From the IMG/VR virus record IMGVR_UViG_3300048809_000061, positions 1-30,412 of that record: a stretch of DNA of 30,412 bases; one strand, 5' to 3'. Under the pieces are notes generated by a model that worked only from the letters and a program-made list of their open reading frames with translations, searched no databases and was not told where the DNA came from. The DNA comes from a virus. The first letter of the stretch is position 1, and each line of letters starts with the position of its first letter. Below, in pieces: positions 16,353 to 23,703 of the stretch. The position numbers were made by a program, and so were the translations under genes.

Positions 16353-17179
16353 GCTTTATTCTTCGGCCGGTCTTCCGCCTTCTTGATCCCGAGTGCGATC
16401 GCCTTGTCCCAATCGAGCACCGAACCGCAGGTGTGAACCACCACTCCGGGCTTGATGTTCTCCTGGCATCCGGGGCAGGCAATCAACGTCATCCCCTTAA
16501 CCGGATCACTCCAGCCGCGCGTTTGTCCGCGGCGGAGCAACGCCTCGCGGTGCATTTTCGAGATGTTCTTTTGACCTTCTTGCCCTTGCGCGGCGAAGTC
16601 GTCACCCTCCGCGATCAGCGCCATATCGGTCTGCTCGAAGAGTGCGTTTGCGGTCGCGATTTCCTTCCGCGTCGGCTTTACGCCGAGCTTGCCTTTCTTA
16701 ACCCAGTCGGGCAGGTGCATTTTGATGGCTTTCCCGTTGCGGCCGGTCGCGACCCGGACCTCGGCGTTTTTCGCCGGATCGAAAGTGTCTTCGGCAGCGA
16801 TGAAGATGCCCCAATTCAAAAGGCAATTCGCTTTATTCTTGAACGGGCCGAGTCCGAGCAGGTCGATCACACAGACACGCCCCGACTCGTGCCGCATCTC
16901 AACCGTCTTCATCTCGACGCAGACGCCGGTGAAGACGAGGCCTTCGACGATCAAGGGCTCCGAGTATTCTTTGCCTTTTTCGCAGGCGGGAATGAGCAGG
17001 CGCCCAAACGAGGGATGTTCGATGATCTTCTCGTAAGGCGAGACGTTGAAGACGTGGATCAGGTTGCGCTGGGCAAACTCGATCGACTCTTCCGGGATGA
17101 ACTGAAGTTCTTTTTCGTTGCGCGCGACCAGTTCTTCGGTGCGTGAGTCGCCGCGTGTGGCAGTGATGGATTCTGGCAT
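16349..17179 (-). CDS. Accessory protein with C-terminal zinc-ribbon-like motif
   Basis: A 276-residue protein from the ATG at 17179, chosen because AGGAGG lies at 17188-17193; the frame is open for 24 more codons upstream but that part overlaps the previous gene. The N-terminal part is acidic and helical ('ARNEKELQFIPEESIEFAQR'). A beta-rich middle follows with 'GLVFTGVCVEMKTVEMRHES' and 'VCVIDLLGLGPF'. A basic segment near 170-185 ('DWVKKGKLGVKPTRKE') comes next. C-terminal Cys/His residues at about C235, C238, H249 and C251 (CPGC, HTCG) could bind zinc. Function unknown. It lies in the late operon just after the capsid region, 1 nt after the preceding stop. Confidence 0.75.
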   Translation of the reverse strand: MPESITATRGDSRTEELVARNEKELQFIPEESIEFAQRNLIHVFNVSPYEKIIEHPSFGRLLIPACEKGKEYSEPLIVEGLVFTGVCVEMKTVEMRHESGRVCVIDLLGLGPFKNKANCLLNWGIFIAAEDTFDPAKNAEVRVATGRNGKAIKMHLPDWVKKGKLGVKPTRKEIATANALFEQTDMALIAEGDDFAAQGQEGQKNISKMHREALLRRGQTRGWSDPVKGMTLIACPGCQENIKPGVVVHTCGSVLDWDKAIALGIKKAEDRPKNKA

Positions 17180-17180
17180 G

Positions 17181-17930
17181 TTACTTTCCTCCTGTTTTTC
17201 TCTTGATCTGCTGCATACTGACGCCGCGTTTCGGCAGCGCGTCACGGTCAAACGGTGCTTCAGATTCTGGGTTGTCGCCGCGATATTTGCGGACGGCTTC
17301 GCGGATCGCCATCGGGGTATGAAGTCCCGCCGTGTCGCCGGTTGGCTTCGAGGGATTTCCCGCCGTCATGCTGTCGCCGAAAGCGGTGTTCGCATCTTTC
17401 AGTCCGTCTTCGACCTTGCGCTCCCAATCTTTTCTCTGCTGTTCGTGGTGGAGCATGATTCCGGCTTTGATCTGCGCGAACGTGAGTTTCTTCGTCTGCT
17501 CCAAAAGCGGGACAATCAATTCCAGGTTCGGCGGGGAATCGTTCGGGAAGGAGTAGCAGTGGTCGTACCAGCCTTCGTGGGGGTACGGTCCCATGGTGTA
17601 GACGATGATGCCGTGCTGCACGAGAAATTCATCGACGTTCGAGCGAGTCCACTCGCTCTTACTGCCCGCGAACTCTTCAGGCGAGAGCCACTTTTCTAAA
17701 ACCCATTCCGATTTCGAGCCGTAGTACGGAGCCCAGCGGTATTCGACCTTACTGTCGGGCCAGCATCCCCCGAGCCTGTAGGTGTGGGACTCGGACCAGA
17801 TGACGCGATAGAGGGGCTTGCCGTGAGGATTCTTGCCCCAAGTGTTCGGGACGCCCGGCCAGAACCGCAGTTTCGCCGGTTCGCCGACGGTCGGAACCTT
17901 AGTAGTTAATGGGAGAGTTAGGACGCTCAT
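17181..17930 (-). CDS. Hypothetical late-operon protein, Trp/Tyr-rich
   Basis: A 249-residue protein starting MSVLTLPLTTKVPTVGEPAK. The first 120 residues are unusually aromatic ('RFWPGVPNTWGKNPHGKPLY', 'WPDSKVEYRWAPYYGSKSEW', 'GPYPHEGWYDHCYSF'), suggesting a compact folded domain. The C-terminal half is helical and charged ('HHEQQRKDWERKVEDGLKDA'), ending in a basic KRKTGGK. No family was recognised. It sits between the major capsid gene and the zinc-ribbon gene. There is no Shine-Dalgarno: the start is preceded by an AT-rich leader, so a promoter here and a leaderless or very short leader are possible. Confidence 0.75.
   Translation of the reverse strand: MSVLTLPLTTKVPTVGEPAKLRFWPGVPNTWGKNPHGKPLYRVIWSESHTYRLGGCWPDSKVEYRWAPYYGSKSEWVLEKWLSPEEFAGSKSEWTRSNVDEFLVQHGIIVYTMGPYPHEGWYDHCYSFPNDSPPNLELIVPLLEQTKKLTFAQIKAGIMLHHEQQRKDWERKVEDGLKDANTAFGDSMTAGNPSKPTGDTAGLHTPMAIREAVRKYRGDNPESEAPFDRDALPKRGVSMQQIKRKTGGK
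17188..17193 (-). promoter_or_regulatory. Strong Shine-Dalgarno AGGAGG
   Basis: A consensus AGGAGG, 8 nt before the ATG at 17179. It is the best ribosome-binding site I found in the window and lies inside the end of the upstream gene. It implies strong independent translation of the zinc-ribbon accessory protein. Confidence 0.8.
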
Positions 17931-17966
17931 AATTACGAATTACGAAATTTCGAATTTGTGAAAATT
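17931..17966 (-). promoter_or_regulatory. AT-rich leader with CGAAATTTCG palindrome
   Basis: A short AT-rich tract in otherwise GC-rich DNA, directly before the ATG at 17930. It contains ATTACGA repeated and the perfect palindrome CGAAATTTCG at 17943-17952. It could be a promoter or operator for the downstream accessory genes. No convincing -35/-10 pair was identified. Confidence 0.35.
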
Positions 17967-18018
17967 TCCGGGGCGGCAGGGGGTCATGGGGTAGGAGTCC
18001 AATTTCCGCCGCCCCGGA
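17967..18018 (-). terminator. Stem-loop after the major capsid gene
   Basis: A perfect 11-bp inverted repeat (TCCGGGGCGGC at 17967-17977 and its complement at 18008-18018) with a 30-nt loop, 28 nt after the capsid stop. On the minus strand the stem is followed by AAATTTTC, a weak U tract. It may act as a partial terminator or an mRNA-stabilising 3' hairpin that lets capsid transcript exceed downstream genes. The long loop and weak tail make intrinsic termination uncertain. Confidence 0.45.
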
Positions 18019-18045
18019 GTCCGAACGGATTCACTCCGTCACTGG

Positions 18046-19317
18046 TTAGTGACCGAAGTAGCCCGCCGGAATTGCAATGTTCGAGCCATACACGCCCGCA
18101 TGCACGTTCTCATCTCCGAGGTTCACACCCGACCAGAGATAGAAAATCGTGGACGAAGCGATGCCGCCCGAAGCGCCGTATGCGGAGAAGGTCGTCTGGC
18201 CGCCGACTTCGTAGAAGTCGATCGGCTGATTCTCCACCCGGAACAGGTGCTTCAACGGCAGGCCGTCGATCCGGCCCGGTGTGGCGTGCATCGAACCTTT
18301 TCCGCCGCCGACAATCGGCCTTCCGGCCAACGTCTTCGGAGGGGATTTCTTCAGCATGTCGATGCCGTTCCCGCCGTTGAGCTGGTTCTGGATCACGGTC
18401 GAGACGAGGAGCCCTGCGTTTTCCCAGGCCGCTACCATGTCCACGTTCATGTTCCAGGTCAGATCGACTTTGTCCGGCTGATCGATGCCCATCGCGATCT
18501 GCATCTGCGCCAGCATCAACCGGGCTTTCGCCGGGGTGAGGGCTTGCGAGTTGAAGTTCACAAAGGGAGTCGTCAGTTTTCCCGGATAGGCCGGGCGGCC
18601 GAGGCCGCCGACGTTGCCGGTGTTCGAGTTGACCTGGTAATACTTAATCCCCAGGAAACCCGTTCCGGCGACGCCCGCCGAACCGTTGACGAGAATCAGC
18701 GTGCCCGCACCCGTCGCTCCCGGAGGCGCGGCGGTGAGGTTGAGCTGGTTATTGAGGTTATCGACCGACTGCACGGTCACGGTCCCGAGGAAGTTGCCGG
18801 AAAGCGCGTTCCACAGGTCGTAATCGTTGTTGTCGCGGAACATGGTCGCGTTGTTCACCGTGAGCTGCGCCCCCGAGACCGAAACCACAGAGTCCAGGGT
18901 GTTCGAGCCGTCGGTGTTCAAAAGCGCTTCCATGAACACGTTGAACTCGGCCAGCGCCTCTTTGTTGGTGCGGGTGCCGTAGTTCTCGATCGCCTTTTTG
19001 TCGTTGTTGGTGGTGATCTCCGTCAGCTTCGAATATTGCCAGCAGGAGAACGGATACACGGGCACGAGGGTGTAGTAATCCGTCGTGAAGGACGAGCCTT
19101 GGCCCATGTCCGCGCCGTCGAAGGTGCCAAACCGATGCTTGCCGCCGCTCAGTAAATACTGAGGCACGCGGGTCGGACGGTAAGACACCACTTCGATGTC
19201 GTCGCGCGGCTTGATTTCCGCCCAGAGGGTGTCGTCCATCGGGAAGAGGCGGGGCAGTTCCGGCCGCACCTGTTCGCGCTGGAGCGCCAACGTCTGAGTG
19301 ACGCTTGCTACGCTCAT
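18046..19317 (-). CDS. Major capsid protein (HK97-fold, inferred)
   Basis: A 423-residue protein starting MSVASVTQTLALQREQVRPE. AAGGAA at 19326-19331 gives a good ribosome-binding site. Features expected of a capsid protein are a helical N-arm, an early beta stretch 'IEVVSYRPTRVPQYLLSGGK', and a long central domain of alternating Gly/Asn-rich strands and helices ('ALTPAKARLMLAQMQIAMGI'). Only one cysteine is seen. It lies after portal and scaffold candidate, and its hairpin-flanked, strong-RBS setting suits a highly expressed gene. Identification is by position, size and composition; no signature motif exists for this fold by eye. Confidence 0.8.
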   Translation of the reverse strand: MSVASVTQTLALQREQVRPELPRLFPMDDTLWAEIKPRDDIEVVSYRPTRVPQYLLSGGKHRFGTFDGADMGQGSSFTTDYYTLVPVYPFSCWQYSKLTEITTNNDKKAIENYGTRTNKEALAEFNVFMEALLNTDGSNTLDSVVSVSGAQLTVNNATMFRDNNDYDLWNALSGNFLGTVTVQSVDNLNNQLNLTAAPPGATGAGTLILVNGSAGVAGTGFLGIKYYQVNSNTGNVGGLGRPAYPGKLTTPFVNFNSQALTPAKARLMLAQMQIAMGIDQPDKVDLTWNMNVDMVAAWENAGLLVSTVIQNQLNGGNGIDMLKKSPPKTLAGRPIVGGGKGSMHATPGRIDGLPLKHLFRVENQPIDFYEVGGQTTFSAYGASGGIASSTIFYLWSGVNLGDENVHAGVYGSNIAIPAGYFGH

Positions 19318-19468
19318 AGAAATAGTTCCTTGTGTGGGCTCGCGGCTGCCGTTTTATCCCGGTGGGATGGCTGCTTCGGCGGTGCAGTGTGGTTGAGCTA
19401 CGCGGCGGTAGTTACTCGACTTCGTTTTGCTCCCTGTTTTCTCGGGTGTCAGTTTCCCGTGAGCAGAA

Positions 19469-20872
19469 CTAGGTCGGAATCTGGTTTCCCCAATAGACTT
19501 TCTTGCCGTCTTTGAGAATGGCCTGCTGTTTGGCGATCATGCCAAAATCGGATTGGGTGCGGTCGATCTCGTGGGGCTTCGGCCCGGCGGCGACTTTCGT
19601 CCAGCCTTTTTGCGGCTGTGCGGCTGCTCCGGGTTTCACGGTTCCGGCGACTGGTGCTTTCTTCGCCGGAGTTGCACCGCGGAAAAAGAGCTTCACTGCT
19701 CTTTCGACCGGACCCATCTTCGCAGGCTGGCCGTTGCGTCCCGGTTGCGAGCGGAGCACGGTCTCGAGTTTCTGTCGCATGTAGGCGACGAGACCAGCCG
19801 TGTCCTTCGCTTCGGAGTAGGCGGCGAACGTCTTAATGAAATCAGGGTCCGCGGCGAATTCCTTGTCCATGTAAACCGAGATCTGACGGTCGAGCGCTTC
19901 AAAAGTTTCGTCGTCGAGTTCGGCGCCCTTGGGCAAATATTGCGTCGCTTCCTTGCGGATCAGGGACGCGCGGAAGGGGTTGATCTGGCCTGCGGTTTCG
20001 TTCGCCCAGATCTTTGATTCGCGATCGTCGAGTGATTTATTGCGGTCGTCGACTTTGGGGTCTTTCTGTGGAGCGACTGGCGCTTTCTGTGCCGTGTCGT
20101 CAACGGCCGCCATCCAGTCGGTGACTTCTTTCAGGAGAGCGGTTGCCCCGTCTTTGTCTCCGGCGGAGATCAGCCGGTTCAGGAATCCGAGGTTCTGCTT
20201 CACGCCCGACTGCACGAGCGTGTTGCGGAGAACCTGCGCCATGTAGTGCTGATAGTGTTCGGGGTTCGTGCTCGCGAGCTTGTTCATCGCGACGGGCACG
20301 AGTTTCGCCGTCGCTTCCGGGTTCATGTCGAACCAGGTATCGATCACTTTCGGATCGGCTTTATTCCAGGCTTCGTCGATCCCGCGCCACTCTGCGATTT
20401 CCGTTTTGACGGCTGCCACGTCGGGGAAATCTTTTTTAAAGGTCGCGACTTCCGTCTTAAGGGTTTTCAGCTCTGCGAGGCCGCCGGGCAGTTCCTTTTT
20501 GAATTCCCGGTTCTCGAAGAGTCGATCCTTCATCCAGGCGTGGGCTTTCGGGTCGGTAGCTTTGAGGGCGTCGAGGGTTTCCCGGACTTTGGGCGGCATG
20601 GTGCGGCCGTCGAGTTGCGCGTCCGCTTGCGGCTTTCCGTCAATACCCGGTTTGTCAGCACCAGGCTCATCGGCGGATTGGTTATCGCTACCACTAGAAT
20701 CTTCCCCAGCGTCCGCGCCAGGATCTCCATTGGCCGCGCCATCGTCTGCGCCGGGGTCTCCTGCATCGTTTCCTCCTGCAGCGATCGGATCAGCAACCGC
20801 TCCGGCCGCGAAGAACATCGTACCTGCGAACATCAGGTAGCTGAAAATCGAGAAAAAGAATTTGTGTGTCAT
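19469..20872 (-). CDS. Candidate scaffold protein with signal-peptide-like N-terminus
   Basis: A 467-residue protein. The ATG at 20872 is fixed by AGGAGA (20876-20881), which overlaps the portal stop. The first 28 residues (basic MTHK, then SIFSYLMFAGTMFFAAGAVA/DP) look like a Sec signal with an AxA-type site. Residues 30-90 are very acidic, Gly/Asp/Ala-rich and disordered. A helical, coiled-coil-prone body follows ('DALKATDPKAHAWMKDRLFE', 'AELKTLKTEVATFKKDFPDV', 'DDRNKSLDDRESKIW'), then a basic C-terminus. No cysteines are present. Position between portal and major capsid, plus charge and helicity, fit a scaffold. A signal sequence on a scaffold is unexpected, since capsids assemble in the cytoplasm, so the role is uncertain. 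Between it and the capsid gene, 151 nt show no feature beyond a short ATCCC/GGGAT repeat. Confidence 0.75.
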   Translation of the reverse strand: MTHKFFFSIFSYLMFAGTMFFAAGAVADPIAAGGNDAGDPGADDGAANGDPGADAGEDSSGSDNQSADEPGADKPGIDGKPQADAQLDGRTMPPKVRETLDALKATDPKAHAWMKDRLFENREFKKELPGGLAELKTLKTEVATFKKDFPDVAAVKTEIAEWRGIDEAWNKADPKVIDTWFDMNPEATAKLVPVAMNKLASTNPEHYQHYMAQVLRNTLVQSGVKQNLGFLNRLISAGDKDGATALLKEVTDWMAAVDDTAQKAPVAPQKDPKVDDRNKSLDDRESKIWANETAGQINPFRASLIRKEATQYLPKGAELDDETFEALDRQISVYMDKEFAADPDFIKTFAAYSEAKDTAGLVAYMRQKLETVLRSQPGRNGQPAKMGPVERAVKLFFRGATPAKKAPVAGTVKPGAAAQPQKGWTKVAAGPKPHEIDRTQSDFGMIAKQQAILKDGKKVYWGNQIPT

Positions 20873-20879
20873 AAGTCTC

Positions 20880-23243
20880 CTATTGCAGCGTCGGCGCTGC
20901 GGGTGCGGGCGAATTCATCGGACCTGGTGTCGGGATCGGTGGAGCGACGTGTACGCCCTTTTTCGGCGGCATCGGTGGAATCGCGCCCGGCGGCGGAGCC
21001 TGCGCGGCCTTCGCCGCCTTATGCTCCATGCCGTGCAGCTTCACGTTCAAAATCCCCCACTTGTTGCTTTTCGCCTCTTCGATCCCATCGGAAGACGAAA
21101 GGAACTGCTCGATCTTTGCGATTTCGTAGTTGTGGCGATCCCACATCGGATCGACGGGAATCGAGGACTGATACATCTGCATGGCATTCGGCGGCGGAGT
21201 CTTTGGCACTGGAATCCCCGTGCCCTCTGCTTGCTCGGCGACGGCGCCCTCGATCGCCTGGTCGGCCGCGTAGGCCTTGATCGCATCGACGTTCGGCGTC
21301 GGCCGCGATTTCAAGAGCAGCTCGATCTCCATCATTTGCTTGTCGCCCGACTCGGCGCCGGGAATGACCCAATCGTGCACGCCCAAGAGTTCCCGCTGAA
21401 TTTCCAGGTTCTCCGGTTCGAGCACTCCATAGGCTTCGGTTGCCTCCGGGTTGGTCAAGGCTTGGGTCACGATCGACGAAACGGTCTGCCGCTTCGAGCC
21501 GGTTGTTTCCGGGAACGAGGAATCGAGATCCGGGTAGGTGTGGAAGTTGCCTTTTTGTAGATCGGCGACCGCGATCGTCGCGACCATCGACTTCCCGCGC
21601 TTGGCCGGGATCTTGACGTGAATCTTTTCGTCGGTATCTTTCGCCGAGGCCGCGGCGCGACACAAAGCGCCCTGCCGGTAAGCCGTAGCGAAGAGTTCCT
21701 GTACTCCGCCCCAGCAAATCGAAAACTGCCCCATCGCCTGATCGCGCATCATGGCGATGCCGCCCTTGGTTGTGTTGTCGGCGTCCGATCCACCGAACAG
21801 GGCCGGTTGCGCTCCGGTCATAAACTGGCCGAGGGCGCCCATCAGGTTCTCGTAGGCTTGCTGGATCTGAATCGGACAGCCAGGCGCGGGCTCGACATAG
21901 AAAGCGTCGGCAATAGTTCCGAGGCCGCCAGGCAGAACGACTTCGACGTGGTTGCCGGGCTCCGCGGTTTGGTCGCGCATCGCCTCGCCGTCGAACAACT
22001 CCTTGAGTTGGTAAACAGTCGGGATGCCGAAGTCGGCATACTCTTTTTCTAGGTTCCGGTAGTCGTTGAAAGCGTCCTGCACAGGAACGAAGTCGTGCAT
22101 CATCGAAGGCTTCGAGGCGCCGTCGCCAGGACCAGGCCAGCCAACCGAGAGATGGTCGTCCATCGCCTGATCGCAGGATCCGCAGTAGGCATCGCCGACG
22201 ACCACCACTTTCATTCCTGAGGGGTAAAGTTCGCGGAGTCGTTTTTCGATGTCGGCCGGCGCGTGACGGAAAGCCGCGGGCCGCATCCACACTCGTTTCC
22301 GGGTGACGAGATGCGCGAAAGCGTCGCCGGCATTGTTTAGTGCTCGCGTTCCCTGGAGCACGCCGATCCGCGCCATGCGCCGATAACTGCTTTCGCCGGC
22401 GCCGGAGTTGCCCTGGCGGATATTAGCCGCATATTTCGGGTACGTCTCTTTCGCGAGATTCAGGGCGAGCTCGTCGTCGATCGGGAAGTAGATCCACTCT
22501 TCCATTTTGTCGGTGGTGATCGGTGTCGGCTTGGTTTCGAGCGTGCCGTGCGCCGACATCAATTGCACGGTCTTCGGCTGGCCTTTATTTGGGCCGTCGT
22601 TCTCAAATCCGAATTTCTGCCCGTCGCGCACGTTGCGGGTGTAGATCACGCAGCGCGTATCGGTGCAGAAAAGGCTCATCGCGTCGGCCTGCAATTTCTT
22701 CCGTTTATTCACGCGATCGATCGCGAAGCGGAAGGTCTCGGCGGCGCGCGACGCGGAAATATCGGTCGAAACGGTTGGATCGTCGGGCTCGAAGTCAACG
22801 CCGGGCGGATTCTGCACGCCGATCGAGATCAGGGCGCGCATGTAAGGCCAGAAAATGTTATAGACGTCGGTGTATCGCGAAGAATCGCCGTCGGGTGCGC
22901 CGTTCGACTCGTCGCCCGCACCGCCATAGGGAGTGAAGATAAAGCCATTCGATTCCAAACAAACGACGTACTGATCGCCGCGGCGATAGAAGCGCTGCCT
23001 TCGGGCGTCGATGGTCTCGGTCCGGACGGCATATTTGTCGAGGCCTTCGTAGTGCTTCACCAGGGCAAGAATCGCTTGCTGCAGCGGTTCGTCGTTTTCC
23101 GCCGGATCCGTGAGTCCGTAGTCTTCACAGGCGCACTTCGAGCCGTCGTTCTCCTGGATTTCAGGAGTCTCTTGTTCGCCGTTGGTTTCGCCGGTTGCTT
23201 CCAGTGAAGTGCCTTGTGCGTTGGCGATGGGAGTGGTACTCAT
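20880..23243 (-). CDS. Portal protein (P22-type, large)
   Basis: A 787-residue protein. Its size, acidic N-terminus and Pro-rich C-terminus match podoviral portals of roughly 700-800 residues. Visible elements include 'RRQRFYRRGDQYVVCLESNG' near residue 81, 'YNIFWPYMRALISIGVQNPP' near 128, 'FGIPTVYQLKELFDGEAMRD', and the Gln-rich channel-like helix 'GCPIQIQQAYENLMGALGQF'. The last 60 residues are Pro/Ala-rich. Cysteines form C37xC39 and C354GSC357 pairs, which is odd for a cytoplasmic portal. The ATG abuts the upstream TAA (TAAATG). The portal anchors terminase and forms the DNA channel. Identification rests on size, order and general sequence style. Confidence 0.85.
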   Translation of the reverse strand: MSTTPIANAQGTSLEATGETNGEQETPEIQENDGSKCACEDYGLTDPAENDEPLQQAILALVKHYEGLDKYAVRTETIDARRQRFYRRGDQYVVCLESNGFIFTPYGGAGDESNGAPDGDSSRYTDVYNIFWPYMRALISIGVQNPPGVDFEPDDPTVSTDISASRAAETFRFAIDRVNKRKKLQADAMSLFCTDTRCVIYTRNVRDGQKFGFENDGPNKGQPKTVQLMSAHGTLETKPTPITTDKMEEWIYFPIDDELALNLAKETYPKYAANIRQGNSGAGESSYRRMARIGVLQGTRALNNAGDAFAHLVTRKRVWMRPAAFRHAPADIEKRLRELYPSGMKVVVVGDAYCGSCDQAMDDHLSVGWPGPGDGASKPSMMHDFVPVQDAFNDYRNLEKEYADFGIPTVYQLKELFDGEAMRDQTAEPGNHVEVVLPGGLGTIADAFYVEPAPGCPIQIQQAYENLMGALGQFMTGAQPALFGGSDADNTTKGGIAMMRDQAMGQFSICWGGVQELFATAYRQGALCRAAASAKDTDEKIHVKIPAKRGKSMVATIAVADLQKGNFHTYPDLDSSFPETTGSKRQTVSSIVTQALTNPEATEAYGVLEPENLEIQRELLGVHDWVIPGAESGDKQMMEIELLLKSRPTPNVDAIKAYAADQAIEGAVAEQAEGTGIPVPKTPPPNAMQMYQSSIPVDPMWDRHNYEIAKIEQFLSSSDGIEEAKSNKWGILNVKLHGMEHKAAKAAQAPPPGAIPPMPPKKGVHVAPPIPTPGPMNSPAPAAPTLQ

Positions 23244-23429
23244 TTAGCGATTGGCGTTGATCTTCATGGCAGTTAAGGCGAGATTGGCTCGTTTGCCGAC
23301 CTTGCCACCCGCGCCTTTTTCTTTTTCGGCGAAGGCGTGAGTGCTCAGTCCGTGCTTCTGGGCAGACTTGCGAAAAGAGCCTTTGTTTTTGGAGAATGCT
23401 TTCTCCATCCAGTGCGGATCGTTAGCCAT
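23244..23429 (-). CDS. Small basic conserved phage protein
   Basis: A 61-residue basic protein: 'EKAFSKNKGSFRKSAQKHGL', then 'STHAFAEKEKGAGGKVGKRA' and an 'ANLALTAMK' helix. I recognise this pattern (K-G-x-F-R-x-K-A-x-x-x-G and an 'AFAxK' helix) from small genes scattered through many phage genomes, without an assigned function. It starts inside the previous gene (8-nt ATGGCTAA overlap) and its TAA abuts the portal ATG. Strong positive charge suggests nucleic-acid or virion contact. Confidence 0.8.
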   Translation of the reverse strand: MANDPHWMEKAFSKNKGSFRKSAQKHGLSTHAFAEKEKGAGGKVGKRANLALTAMKINANR

Positions 23430-23640
23430 TTGCCAACCTGTCCGAGAGTTCTGCCGCCGACTCTACGGCTTGGAGTACGGTCCCAGTCGTGTCGTCGAGT
23501 TTGATCCCAGTGAAAGGCTTGGAGAGAGGTTGGTCGTCGCAGAAATCAGCGCTTTCTTCGAAGGCGATGATGCGGTCTACACGAACAAACCCGCGCCCGC
23601 CGCTGGGACTCGTAAACGCGATGAAGAATTCGTTAGCCAT
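23422..23640 (-). CDS. Small FlbD-like beta protein
   Basis: A 72-residue protein: MANEFFIAFTSPSGGRGFVR, then 'VDRIIAFEESADF', 'GIKLDDTTGTVLQAVESAAE' and 'LSDRLANG'. The strand-strand-helix pattern with a hydrophobic 'VDRIIAFE' and a 'TVLQAVESAAELSDRL' end resembles FlbD-like small proteins, which are often seen in phages; this is a by-eye similarity. GGAG lies about 8 nt upstream of the ATG, just after a terminator-like hairpin, so it may be the first gene of the portal transcript. Confidence 0.7.
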   Translation of the reverse strand: MANEFFIAFTSPSGGRGFVRVDRIIAFEESADFCDDQPLSKPFTGIKLDDTTGTVLQAVESAAELSDRLANG

Positions 23641-23654
23641 AGGTCAATCTCCAT

Positions 23655-23693
23655 AAAAAAGGGAGTGGGCGAGCCCGGAATTGCGACTCGCCC
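23655..23693 (-). terminator. Rho-independent terminator-like hairpin
   Basis: On the minus strand, GGGCGAG and CTCGCCC (23687-23693 and 23667-23673) form a 7-bp stem with a 13-nt loop. ACTCCC and then TTTTTT (23660-23655) follow. It begins 11 nt after the stop of the exported structural gene and precedes the FlbD-like gene. The U run is offset from the stem by 6 nt, so termination may be partial. Confidence 0.6.
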
Positions 23694-23703
23694 GTGGGAC
23701 AGA

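Noticed and set aside
18049-19155. 368-codon open frame on the plus strand
   Set aside because: It is the antisense of the major capsid gene. Its composition (Arg/Val/Asp/Gly-rich, no domain) is typical of mirror frames in GC-rich DNA.
19318-19468. Short ATCCC/GGGAT repeat before the capsid gene as terminator
   Set aside because: Only a 5-bp stem, followed on the minus strand by A residues rather than U.
20246-21280. 344-codon plus-strand frame
   Set aside because: Antisense to the scaffold candidate and the end of the portal; no ribosome-binding site and no protein-like pattern.
21019-22290. 423-codon minus-strand frame inside the portal gene
   Set aside because: Same-strand alternate frame with very high Arg content; the portal frame has the protein-like sequence.
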